A DNA stretch of 64,000 nucleotides from Antitrichia curtipendula (Eukaryota; Streptophyta; Bryopsida; Hypnales; Leucodontaceae): positions 1,736,001 through 1,800,000 of the forward strand of contig OX579641.1 in NCBI GenBank assembly GCA_951230915.1. The letters are read 5' to 3'. The translations under genes were made by a program, and so were the position numbers. The notes below the pieces were generated by a model. It was not told the DNA's origin. It did not search any database and was given only the letters and a program-made list of their open reading frames with translations. This document shows positions 47,702-59,100 of the stretch, piece after piece (within the stretch, counting starts at the first letter, position 1; each line of letters begins with the position of its first letter).

Positions 47702-49684
47702 GTAAACGCCAACTAGATTAATTTGAAGTGTTGATGAATGTCGGTTCAACTTAAGTACAGTGTTATGAATAGATTAATTTAAGTAGGTGATTGAGTAGGT
47801 GTAATTTCAACAGCTTCACTTTCTAGTTGAAGTGATTTAGGTACCAATTAAAATTTCCTCATAAAAGATTTAGTTGGCTTGGATCATCAAATTACTTCAT
47901 GCTGGGTGGAGCATGAGACTCATTCAATTCAAAGTCTTCATATTGAAGTTGCACCAAGTATTGCTTTTCTTCTTAGATCCATGAAAAATCAACCATGTTG
48001 GATGGCAGTACTAACTATGATTATTGAGGTTGGAAAAGATCAAGTCCCTTGGATTGAAATTATAGTCTGTTTTCTCGTTCATGATGTTCTTTTTTCATTA
48101 ATACATTCAAATCAATTTTAAGCAAGGTTACAAAATGGCACCAACCTGCTTTTAGATGCAAGCAACAACCCGCAAAGGGAAAGGTTTGGACACTCAAAAT
48201 ATAGCGGACTTCACAACGGAATTAGCCAACACTATAGCATCATGAAACAAGAACCTGACTCCTATTGAAAATGTAGCTAGAAAGTTTGTATTGAAGCAAA
48301 CTTTGAAAAAAATTACTCCCCTAAAAAAACTTCCTCTCCAACTCAAAGAATTGGATGCAATGTCACTATTTCAATGGGTAGTACTGACATCTCTATAGAC
48401 CTATTGGAATAAATGGAAGAATTCATTGAGAAAGAGTGCATTTCTAGGCTTTGTTCCATTGAAAGAGATGGTGATCTCTTGAGGTTGCATTTGCAGATGG
48501 TGCGCCAACTTCTTGCTTCTTCAACAGTCATGGTTAGCAAGTGCATCAAAACTTATTACAGAAAGGATCATCACTCCTCTATTTTAATGGTCCACTATGT
48601 TCTAACAAAAATACTCCGCAATATCAGATTGCATATGTTCATTAGAATGTTGGGCTACTATGTGAAAGACAAAGGCAAAAAACATTTCTAATGTGTGCAC
48701 CAAAATGTGACACCTAAGCAAATTAATGAGGGCGTTGAAGAGTGCGTCAACGTATTGTAGGTACAAAATGAAGAAACACTCAGGAAGAACTCTTGCTGGC
48801 ACTTTCCTACTGATGTTGCAGTCAAGATAGTACATTCCCTTTGCTTCATGCATTATGCATGTTTGTCAAAATGGTATGGAGTATACCAAAGCCTCATTGC
48901 TTAGGAAATTTCTGATGAATCCAAGTGCCATTGAGATGGATGGTGTGACTCAAATTTTTTTCCAACACACAAATTTGGGTACACAACTTGCTTATTTGGC
49001 TCGCCAACGGTTGCAGTGGATTTGAATGAGGTGCGAGCAGATGCTCAACATGATTATGAGCATGTTGGTGGTGCAATTATTCTCAATCTAACTTTGTATT
49101 TCTAATACAATTGCATTGTTTTTTGTAATGAGAAAGCATACAAATGGAAAAATGAGACGGTACCTGTTTTTTTATTATGTTATTGCAAGCATTGTTCCAG
49201 AAGATACGGATCATGACCGCAACAATGTCTTTGTCATTGATGGCACACAGGAAGCAACTTTGACTCATGGGTCTTGTCTGAGAGCAATGCTTATGTGGAT
49301 GATCAAACCACAACTTTATTCGTGTACATTCTTGTGTTTTTTGGAGACTGTGATTTCAACAATAGTTTTGCACTTTAGAGCTAGGCACTAAAACACTCAT
49401 GGTTTTTTGTATTGAAAATTTTGAATTTTTTTTTTGTATTTTTTAAAGATTTTTTACTTGTGTTCCCTTTTTAGATGTTTGGATTGTTCAAGTTCTACAA
49501 CCAATAGAAAAAAACAACATTTTAGTACCCCTTTCATACGTTTTTTAAACTACCTCAGTCTGAGTAAGGAGCGCTGAGGACCAAAATATCAAAAAATATT
49601 GTCAAAACAATGAACTTCGGGCTCTGTGAAAATTTCACATCGTATAAGAAGCTGAAGGGAAAAGAAGGAAATTTGGCATACCTA
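47702..49684 (+). pseudogene. Possible decayed coding remnant, function unknown
   Basis: From about 48130 to 49390 the composition is less AT-rich and several short plus-strand pieces read like protein in shifting frames. Examples are IADFTTELANTIAS, ENVARKFVLKQTLKKITPL, LQMVRQLLASSTVMVSKC and VIASIVPEDTDHDRNN. They are broken by many stops and frameshifts. I cannot assign a family. It may be an old processed pseudogene or a transposon gene. The first 400 bp (47702-48120) show nothing clear. Confidence 0.25.
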
Positions 49685-50011
49685 AGGTAGAAGGCTCAAG
49701 AATAGTTTGGGCATTAAGAACCGCCCACCTGTAAAATGTACACGATTTGTACATGCTGTTTTTTCATAGCCTTCACTGATGTACAAACAGTGTACATTTC
49801 AGGAGTGGATGATTTTGGAGCCCTATGCCAGTTTAACTTCAAAATTTCCTAACTAATTTCAAAAAGGTGCAAAAAAATATGAATCGACTTAGATTAGATG
49901 CCAAATCCACTTCTCTTTCAAGGAAAATTTACTGAAAAATATTTCAAGACGTTTTGCCTTCCCAAAATTCAGTTTCAGCTCTTAGGTGGACGATTTCAGG
50001 ACCTGTTACCT
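49685..50011. mobile_element. TA-flanked MITE with AGGTAGAAGG end, 327 bp
   Basis: TA at 49683-49684 and 50012-50013 flank ends that match the copy at 15071-15398. The inner hairpin (gtacacgatttgtacatgct, acaaacagtgtacattt) and the gagccctatgccagtttaac phrase are shared. Confidence 0.8.
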
Positions 50012-50013
50012 TA

Positions 50014-50772
50014 GTGCTTAGAAAGCTGCGCTGAATGTTACGGTAGATTTTGGCGCTTGACCTCAGAGCCCTTGGAGCCCTATTCGAGTGCATGGACCAA
50101 GGATTGGGATGCTCACATGTAAACAAATGGATGAAATATTGAGATTAGTCATACTGCAGTTTATGGAAACATGCTTTAACAATAGGACAACTATGTGGTG
50201 CTCAGGATGAATTGTTAACGTTTTGTTTTTTGTTTTTCTGGCACATTCAACTAGCAATCTTAACTAAGTCACAATGAAAAGTAACTAGACTGACCAAACC
50301 CTAACATTTATTCCAAGGGTGATCTTGCCATTGATGGGGGTTTGGGGTTTTGCTTTGTGGAAATATATGATTGTTCACATTCAATAAATTTTTATTTTTA
50401 AGTCACATAAATAATGTAGATTACTTAGTAATATTGCTTATTCTATGTGATTCAGAATTCAAGAAAGAACCATTATGCAAAATTGATTGAAAAGAGCCTC
50501 TTGATTGTTGTGGGGAAGAGCTTAATGGAGACTCTACATTCTTATACCTAAAAAGGCAAAATTTTAGGAGGAAATTTGTATAAATTGACTTTTTGGTCCT
50601 CCCAAACATTTCTTTGGAATGACAATGATAATCACTTATAGGAAATCATCAAAATAAAATATGTAGATGAAAGATGAATTCACTCCCAAAATGGCTATAC
50701 AATAGATTTTGTCGTCACCACTTGTGAGAAGTTTTAACCCCTAAGAGTTGGGTAATATGAAGAATGTAGATT
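50014..50772. other. Intergenic DNA, nothing recognised
   Basis: No gene was seen. A stray TTAACCCCTAAGAG end at 50734-50747 resembles a TTAA-type MITE terminus but has no partner. Confidence 0.45.
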
Positions 50773-50776
50773 TTAA

Positions 50777-51651
50777 ACCCCTAAAGGTCAAAGACTATGT
50801 TTTCACAGAAATCGATTCAAAATTGCTATTTCCAATACAAGTACCAAATTTTAGAGAAAAAAAAATTTGGAAAATTTAATTTAGAAATTTTCATTGTGTG
50901 GATTGCAAGTTGAATTGACAAAATTCCTTTTTTTGTCCTTGCGAAAATCCGGGCAACTGGACTTCACAAGGCCACATTTGTATGAAAAAATGTCCAAAAC
51001 GGTGGTTATTCTTTGGATTCATTCTTCAAGGCAAGTTGGCTACATGCTTGAAAAATTTTAGATCATTTAGAATTGTACAACATATAGGAAAAAATAGTAA
51101 GCAGAAAGAGGTAGAGAATGATCCAAAACATTAAATTGTTTAACAATTTAAATATGGAATTGAAAAATACCAATCCCAATGGTTGTAATGTTACAATAAA
51201 CAATCTACACGCCATGTTTTTATTTTATTTCAAAAATATTGAAAATTGAGTTAAATAAAGAACTTCAAAGTTATTTAAGAGTAGAGATTCCATAACTACC
51301 CTCAAACTAAGACTCCTCATAACTTTCATCTCATTAATCAAAATGGAATGATTCAAAGCTTCCCACGTATAAATAAATCTAAAGAACCAATTTCAAGTTT
51401 TTATTTTTATAAAAAGTGATTTTTAAAAGATTTTTTCCAGCTGCCCAAGTTACCCGCCAACCAATGAAAATGACATATCTTGCAATATCTTTTTAACCAC
51501 ATAGGCAAAAGTTATGAAATTGATGGGCCTTAAAGCTACTCCTCGGGCACATCTTGTGTGAAAATTTCAAAGAAGAAAAATAAAAATTACGATTGTAGTA
51601 AGCTGCCCAAAATTGCTATGTTGTCAAAAAACGGTGTTTGGTCCTTAGGGG
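50777..51651 (-). mobile_element. TTAA-type piggyBac-like MITE, reverse orientation, about 875 bp
   Basis: The left end ACCCCTAAAGGTC follows TTAA (50773-50776). The right end TTTGGTCCTTAGGGG is followed by TTAA (51652-51655). The interior is the reverse complement of the main subfamily, from the gactatgttttcac box to the gctgcccaaaattgctatg box. Confidence 0.8.
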
Positions 51652-51655
51652 TTAA

Positions 51656-53099
51656 GGCAAAATAAATTATGGCAAGAGAAGAATATAGGCATAAGATCTC
51701 CAGTATTGCAAGTTTTTTTTCGTACATATCTGGCTTGCATCAAGTCATCAACTAATTCATAACCTTCCACAAAAGTCACAAAGATCCTAGTGACCACACC
51801 AATAATATCAATTCAACTTACTTGAATGGACTTCATTTATTTTGTACTTCACAATCCTTTTACTAGATGTAGGATCTCTGAGTGATTAAAAGACTTAGGA
51901 AGAATACCGCTTTGAGTATGAAGGTTATTTCTCACTATAAATATTACACATTATGTTTCTCCAAGTCTTACTTTAAGGTCAAATCCTAACTTTCTTGGAT
52001 TGTGAAAGGTGAATAAATAATATTATATATGGAACTTGGAGCTTCATAATATGAAGGTCAAAGCGGCAATTCTTACAGCATTTACAATCTACACCTTAAC
52101 AAATATATTTATTGATATTTATTGACAATTAGATTTAGGAAAGTCTATTATTTGTAGTCCATCCAAAAACATATAAAATAGGCACAAAAATTCTAGTTTT
52201 AAATTTTGGATGACCAAACTGATAAATTTAAATTTAAAACATGCCATATGATATTCCCTTCGTCCCAAAATGATCTTCCTATTAGCCTCAATTTCTTGTT
52301 CCAAAATTATCTTCTTGTTGCACTTTGTGACATTGAGAATTGGTCAAATTTGGCTTTCAATTGCTATCTGGGACCAACAAAACAACTCTAAGCAATATTT
52401 TCCCCTCCATCTATGCAATCATTAATCAAAAGACAAATGAAATGATTGAAAGGGTCAATCAACACTAATTGTTTTGTTTTTACATTTCTTTGAGTGTTGC
52501 TTGATTGAAGGAGAAGAAGCTTTGGAAGGTGGTACAAAGGTCTACATATGTTCTTAGGCCCATACTAACTACCCACAAAATGACACCTCATACTCAACAA
52601 TAAAATGCTCATTGGTGGTCTTTGAAAGTGCCCCAAAAATTCTTCTTTTGAATACTTCAAATTGCACTCTGAAAAGGGTTCCAAAACTCAAAGGTTTTAG
52701 GACCCTAGTAGTGCACAAAACTATACTTACAATACAAAATGGGTTTACAAAATGTTATTTTCTGCCTTAATCCATAACATTTTGTCCAACATGAAGATCA
52801 TTTGGGATGGAAGGAGTAATAAATAGAGAGAAAGAGGCCTTGACAAATCATTGCTAAGAAAGGAAAATCCTTCAAACCATTTGGCATAATTTGCTAAAGT
52901 TTCTATAATTTCCTCTTTTCTTTTACTTTCAAAAGGAACTATTATGGTAATCCAACGTCCAAATAGGAATATAATTGTGTATATCCCTATTTGTATGTAT
53001 CTGTAAGTGAATTGTATATATGTATTAAGTGAAGTTTGACGTGCTTCCAAAAATTCTACTCTCATTTCTAATTGTACACTAATTATTCAAAACTTATTC
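51656..53099. other. AT-rich intergenic DNA, nothing recognised
   Basis: A 106-codon minus-strand frame (52745-53065) lacks a known motif and is AT-rich like its surroundings. It is not called as a gene. Confidence 0.4.
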
Positions 53100-54013
53100 A
53101 ATTTTTTGGAACATTACAAATGCCCTAAATCCCAAGTTTTTTCATAATTATATGATATTTTATGGTGAAGACATGTCCAAAAATGGGTTGGAAAGTCAAA
53201 AATTAATTTTTGGGATACTTATACAAACTATCTCTAGTAGATACATTTTTAGAACCTCATCCCCAAACTATAGAGTGATTATCCACACAAATTGCAAGTC
53301 CAATGTGCCTAAACTTCAAGAAATAGTTCTTTCTAGCCTTCCAAAAGTGAAGTTTTGTCTTTCAATATTTTTCCAAAAAATAACATATGATTGTCCAGTG
53401 ACTTGTGCATTTTAGTCAATATGTTGAAAAATGGGTCGAAAATATATGATTTAAAAGAAACCCCAAAACAACTCTCATATTTATCTTCAAAAATATTATC
53501 AATATTAAATTCAAGGTGGCATTGAATTAAAACTAAACTAAACTGCTAATAACTCTTATAGGAATTTGAGAAATGTTAATTCCAATTGTGATAATTTTTT
53601 AATAAAAAACTAATATATATGTTTTGATTTGAAAATTTTCAAAATCGAGTGCAAAAGATGACTACATATTAGTGTTTTTTCTACATTCATTGCATGTAAA
53701 ATAAAACTCTTCATAAATTGCACCTCATTATTCAGTATTAAATGACTCCAATGTTTTTGAGTAGGCATCAATCAATACAATTCCAAAAAATTACTTAATC
53801 TTTCTTTTTAATATATTTTTTGCTGCTTGTTTTGAAAGAAACTTCTATGTTTTGAATATTGATTGGAATGACGTGAAACAAAGCTTCACGCATAGATTAG
53901 GATGATTAGCATTCATGCTAATAATTTCATGCAAAACTTTTAAATTTATGAAGTCAATAGAAGGTGCTTGAGTTTTCAAAAAGTCCAAAGTATTCTCTTT
54001 GGTCCTTTAGGGG
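53100..54013 (-). mobile_element. Old TTAA-type piggyBac-like MITE, left boundary uncertain
   Basis: The right end TTTGGTCCTTTAGGGG is followed by TTAA (54014-54017). Upstream sequence keeps faint order similarity to the main subfamily in reverse (ataactcttataggaatttg, ttaattccaattgtgataat). No left terminus was recognised. Confidence 0.45.
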
Positions 54014-54233
54014 TTAAAGCCCTTGTTGAGTCTTCAATAAGATTAGATCCAACTCAACTTCGAGTCTTACTTTTTGGGTGCCAAATTCTTCAAAAATTGA
54101 TGCTAAGCAGGTATTATGTATTCAACTCACTAGACCTTGAAACATAGTCTGAAGCCCCAAGATCCCAAACTAATTTAGCTCTCCAGTGAGAGTTCCGTGG
54201 GACTTTCATAACATTGTATAACCAGGGAATGGC

Positions 54234-54448
54234 GACCAGGGTGAATTGACCCCCTCACTCGGCCCTATGGGCAAACCCTATTTTTTGCACATGATTTTTT
54301 TTGCAAATTTTGAATTCATATTTGCAATCAAAGACCCCAAATTTGTTAAATGAAGTCAAGAATATATCCTGGAATGCCCCAAAATAGGGGGCTTTTTTTT
54401 ACATGCACCCTTGGTAAGGCCGAGCAAAGGGGTCAATCCACCCCGATC
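54234..54448. mobile_element. hAT-type MITE, 215 bp, with an 8-bp target duplication
   Basis: The direct repeat GGAATGGC flanks the element exactly (54226-54233 and 54449-54456). The left end is GACCAGGGTGAATTGACCCC and the inward-read right end is GATCGGGGTGGATTGACCCC. It is the sister copy of 13946-14181. Confidence 0.85.
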
Positions 54449-54456
54449 GGAATGGC

Positions 54457-55212
54457 CCTCCCTATGTTGGGAAGATACTATGGATCCTTAGATGCATGGG
54501 AGGGACTTATCAATTAATTCAAGAATTGAGGTTGGCACACAAGACAATTTTGTTCACGAAAGGTATCCCCTTTTCAAGGATGCAAGGCCCCTTGAGTCAT
54601 TGGTAAACAATGTTCCATGGACGTAGTGAGAAATGACCTTGACTCCCCCTTCAATAAGGAAAATTCAACAAGGTTACTTCTCGCTGCAGTTCTTGCCAGC
54701 CGTATATGCCAAAAACAGGAAAAACAGGAAAAAGATTAGAAAAAATAGAAAAAAATAGAATTCAACGAGTGAGGAGTTCCCTGAAATCAACTGTGTGACT
54801 AACTTCCGCAGTCCGCAGACGCCGCAGTTGCGGGGCCGTCCCCTTTGTGCCCCCAAATTAGCCGGCCGGCCGGCTGCCGTGCGCTCAGCGACTTGTGCGC
54901 ACTCAGGTGCACTTGCTCCGCCAAAGCCGCCTCTATTTTTGTTGCAATTTCCTTTGCAGCTCACGATCCTCGTCGAATCACGCGATTGGATCGGATGCTC
55001 CCTCCCTCGCTCGACCTTCTCGTACGCCACCTTGTCGATTAGCCTTTCTCACTTGCAGCGCTCGCTGGTTCCCCCGAATCCCGGATCTTGAGTGACGAGA
55101 TTGAGAATGCGATGCGGAGATGGGCGCAATGGGGAAGTCTCCGATGCCGCGCCACGGAGTACGCGACAGGACGGGTACCGACGCACAGAAGAACCACATT
55201 GATGCGGTAGAG
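54457..55212 (+). promoter_or_regulatory. Upstream region of the U-box gene
   Basis: From about 54780 the sequence turns G+C-rich and CpG-rich (for example a GGCCGGCCGGCC run near 54862), typical of a promoter and transcription start region here. Frames on both strands (54674-55030 minus, 54795-55091 plus) have no domain. A possible 5'-UTR splice donor AG|GTAGGT lies at 55211-55218. Confidence 0.4.
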
Positions 55213-55456
55213 GTAGGTGGATTCGGGACGCATCCCGTGGTTTAGCGAGGAAGAGAGAATTCGAAACAGTCAGCGACTGAGTGCGGTTCCTTAGTTTTTT
55301 GGGTTTAGTGCAGTGGCTCGTGAAGCCACGTTTTCAGCACAAGCTGCAGGGGAAGGGGGATTCGGGGACGCGTTCCGGTGGATTAGTCAGAAAGAGAGAA
55401 TTCGGAGCATTCGACGACAGAGTGTTTTTGATTAATTTTTTGGGTTTGTAGCAGTG

Positions 55457-55546
55457 ATGTCACGTTTTCAGCGCAATCTTTTGATTCTGGATTCTGCAGA
55501 GGGAGGTGGATTCGGGACGCGTTCCGGTGCTGTAGCTGGGAAGTAA
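55457..55546 (+). other. Upstream ORF 1 in the U-box leader (29 codons)
   Basis: It starts at the ATG of the GCAGTGATG box in a leader unit and encodes a peptide beginning MSRFQRNLLILDSAE. It is related to uORFs at 55606 and 55874. Confidence 0.45.
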
Positions 55547-55605
55547 GAATTCGGAGCACGTGACGACAGAGTGTTTTTGATTCATTTTCTGGGTTTATGG
55601 CAGTG

Positions 55606-55689
55606 ATGACACGTTTTCAGCGCAAGCTGTCGATTCTTGATTCTGTGGAGGTGGTAGGGGTGAATTCGGGACGCATTCCGGTGTTGTAG
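55606..55689 (+). other. Upstream ORF 2 in the U-box leader (27 codons)
   Basis: The same position in the next unit gives a peptide beginning MTRFQRKLSILDSVE. The unit between this and uORF 4 has an ATG at 55758, but a small deletion shifts the frame and it stops after ten codons. Confidence 0.45.
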
Positions 55690-55873
55690 CGAGGAAGAGA
55701 GAATTAGGAGCATTTAACGACAGTGTGGTTTAATAATTTTTTGGGTGTACAGCAGTGATGCCGTTTTCAGCGCAATCTTTCCATTCTTGATTCTGTAGAG
55801 AGAGGTGCATTCTAGTTTTCTAGTGAGGAAGAGAGGATTCGGAGCATTCTTTATTTTTACTTGAGTTTTGACA

Positions 55874-55954
55874 ATGATATCACATTTTCAACGCAATCTT
55901 TCGCGACTTGATTTTGTAGAGAGATGCGCATTCGGGACGCATTCGAATGTTTGA
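55874..55954 (+). other. Upstream ORF 4 in the U-box leader (26 codons)
   Basis: The peptide begins MISHFQRNLSRLDFVE. The frame is again open to a similar length despite base divergence from the other copies. Confidence 0.4.
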
Positions 55955-56141
55955 GCGAGTGAGAGCAATTCAATCATTGAAAGATTCAGTGTTGTTAATT
56001 TTTGGAGGTCTTTGGTAGTATCAAATGATGAGGTTGGTGATTCGGGACAGATTCGAAGTGTTTGAGCGAGAAGTATTGAGAATTTGGCGCATTTAACGAC
56101 GGAATGTTGTCTTTTGGGGTTTATGGCAGTAACACCAAGTG

Positions 56142-59100
56142 ATGGCGTCAGACGCCAACCAGAACAACATAGTCTCAGAGGTGATAGGCGAGCTCAACCG
56201 AGTAGTCCAGGAAGCGCGTGAGGCGCCCGTGGAGAAGGAGAGCTTCTGGCGTTTCATTTCGTACCTGGAGCAGCTGCGGCCTATCCTGGATCAATTGAAC
56301 ACAGGCAAAGCTCCTGAGCTTCCTCTCCGCGTCCAAACCGCCCTGAATGGGATAAAAACCGAGCTCGTAAATTTGCAAGGACCCTTACAGACCTGCAAGA
56401 CGAAGAGCCGGCTGTACTTGCTCACGCATTGCCAGGAAGTCGTGAGCGAGATTCAGAAGACGGCGCAGGGAATCGGACATTGCTTGTCCCGATTCTCCAT
56501 CGCGAAATCCCCGCAAACGCGGGATATTGCACAAATGCGGGAGGTCAGCAAGCAAGCGGATGACCTCGCCCGTGAAATGCAACAAGCTCAATTCTCGGTA
56601 CACACGCAACTCCCAAGCTTCGTTACACCCTCGCCGCGAACGATTTTTCTTGTGGGTAGCTAATTGCTTGTGTAAACTAATTAATTGTTTGTGTGTATTC
56701 CTTGATGGCGCAGGTTTCGGCAAACGAGGAGCGCATCTGCTTGGCACTCCAACGAGAGGCGCAATCTTCCAGACCGGAAGATGCCGACTCCGCAGTTCAG
56801 AATGCGATCCTTCTCGACGTGGGGCGTGAATTAGGGCTTGACCTCAACCGAAACAGAGACGCGCTCTTTGAGCAGCTTCACTTGCTGCGCGGGGAGCTTG
56901 TGGATTGCCAGGATGAGTCACAAATACGATTGCTGGAAACCATTGAATCCATGTTCCAATCGTATACGCTGGAGCCTGCTGTGCCGCATTGGCACACCAT
57001 CGTCGAGTCTGTGGATTCCATCGATGATTCCATTCCACCCTTCGACACGTTCCTGTGTCCCTTATCAAAACAAGTAAGCTTCCGTCAGGAACCGCGTCCT
57101 TGTGTTCTCCCTGGTACATTACAAAAGCTTCAATTTGGGTTTGAGAGCTCAAAAATGATCACCTGATTAGTAGTGACTGATTTGTGTAGGTGATGGCGGA
57201 TCCCGTGTTCCTGCAATCCGAGCGAACGTACGAGCGAAGCTCCATAGAAAATTGGTTCAACTCGTGTAGACAGCTTGACCGACCTCCCACATGCCCCGTC
57301 TCTGGCCAGATCTTGACTTCCACCGCCTTGCGACCCAGCTTAGTGCTGCGACAAACCATTCAGGAATGGAAGGAGCGCAACGTGACAATTCGTATCCGTC
57401 TTGCAGTCACTCGTTTGAGCGCCACTGCATCGGTAAATCTCTTCTCTACTGAATTCCAACCTCATCTCTTCGCTTCCTCCTCATTTCCATGACGTCGGGA
57501 TGCCTACGTAAATGATTGCCACCAAATGCTTAGAAATCGCTCTCATCAGGGTGACGAAGCGGAGCAAGCTGTCGAGGATATAATTCTCATAGCCAAAGAA
57601 AGCGCCACTAATCGTCTGCAGCTCAGGGAGGGAGGAGTGATTCCATTAGTGCTGGGGCTATGGCAGCAGAATTTGAAGTCACGCGCTCACCTTCGAAGCG
57701 AAGCCATGTCCGCCCTCCGTTACATCTCCATCGCCTCTCCGGAAAACAAGGTGCCGTTTCTGCACCTTCCCACACTGCATCACTCATACCATCCAGCCTT
57801 TTCGCTGCACCATGATTTTTAGTAATTCAACGTGAATTTAGACAAACAACACTTGAAATAGTATTTAAACAATAATTCGTTGAGTTCCGAAGATTTATTT
57901 CTTGAATTTAAGATGTAAGAAAATCCATGTCAAAGAAAGAAAATCTGAGAGGATTGGGGGTCTTGCATATCCTGATTCTGCCTTCATTAGTAGTTGTTAG
58001 CAGTTCTTGTCGAGACTGTTATGGCAGAGTCAGAGACCAGATGAAGCGCAGTTAGAATCCAGCATGAGAACTGGTGGTTTGGGCCCTTCGAAACCCATTG
58101 AACCCCAATAAAATTGCCACATTTCAAGTGTTCTGTGTCAATTTCATGTGTTGGATCCTAGTTGCGTATCCGACTGTATTGTATAGCATGTTCTCTTTGA
58201 TCCCTGAGGTTTGCTGGAATCTCATTCCATTCCGGGTATTTGTGTCGGCAGGAAGCGATATCGGAGAGTGGAGCATTAAAGCTTGCGGTGCAAAGCTTGG
58301 GCAGCAGCGTGGACAAAGAACGGGAATGTGCCGTGGCGCTTCTCCACGAGTTGTCGTTAAGCCCATCCATCTGTGCACGCATCGGCACGGAGAAGGGGGC
58401 AATGGTGGCGCTAATGGGGATAGCATCAACAAGCACAGAGATCAGTGAGCTCGCAGAGAACACCCTCGTGAACCTGGAGCAAGTTGACGCGAATGCATTG
58501 CAGATGGCCGAGGCAGGGCGCCTGAAGCCGCTCCTCACTCGCCTCTGCCAAGGCCCGGAGGAAACTCAAGTGAAGCTGGCGCAGCACTTGGGCCAAATGA
58601 TCCTCACCAACACCAGCAAAGAGGTCGTGGCCGAGACTGGTGGCAAAACGCTCGTGCGCATGCTGTCCATCAGTCCCAATGCACGCGAAGCCGCGTTGGG
58701 CGCCCTCCTCAACTTGTCCACGTTAGATGACACAGCGTACATTCTTGTGAAAGCGGGTGTGATTGCGCATCTTGTGTTCACCATCTTCTCGCTCCCCGCA
58801 CCCACCAACCTCAAGGAGATGGCGGTCTGCACGCTGGCTAATCTCGTCTCTGTGCCGGGGAATTGGGAGCAGTCACTCGTGGATAAAGACGGAAATTTCT
58901 TGTTCTCAGAAAGGATACTGCACAAAATCTTCGGGCTATTGCAGAACGGGAGCTTGCAGTGGAAGGAGAAGATCTTGCAGACGTTGTACGGCATGGCTTG
59001 CTCCACGGAAGTAGCAGGTTTGTACTTGAATGAATGCACCAATTGCTCATTGCCCGTGAAGCGGATCCAACACTCATTACAGCCAAACCTCGTTTTTTTG

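Larger units (their letters stand above)
55213..56129 (+). repeat. Tandemly repeated 5' leader of the U-box gene (about 7 units) with repeated splice-like sites
   Basis: About seven diverged units of 110-150 bp precede the start codon. A unit consists of G(T)GGATTCGGGACGC(A/G)TTCCGGTG, then a gaggaagagagaattcggagca box, a T-rich tract with TTTTTTGGGTTTATGGCAG, then TGATGACACGTTTTCAGCGC and TTGATTCTGTAGAG. Acceptor-like CAG or TAG ends fall at 55313, 55454, 55603, 55755, 56018 and 56129. The last lies 12 nt before the coding ATG. Donor-like AG|GT sites occur at 55213, 55506, 55651 and 55805. This reads as repeated duplication of one intron-exon unit. Splicing is inferred. Confidence 0.7.

Noticed and set aside
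52745..53065. 106-codon minus-strand ORF
   Set aside because: AT-rich, no motif and no splice context. Chance length in such DNA.
54674..55030. 118-codon minus-strand ORF before the U-box leader
   Set aside because: It lies in a CpG-rich promoter-like stretch with no domain, and its C-terminal part is low-complexity Phe/Leu from an A-rich tract.
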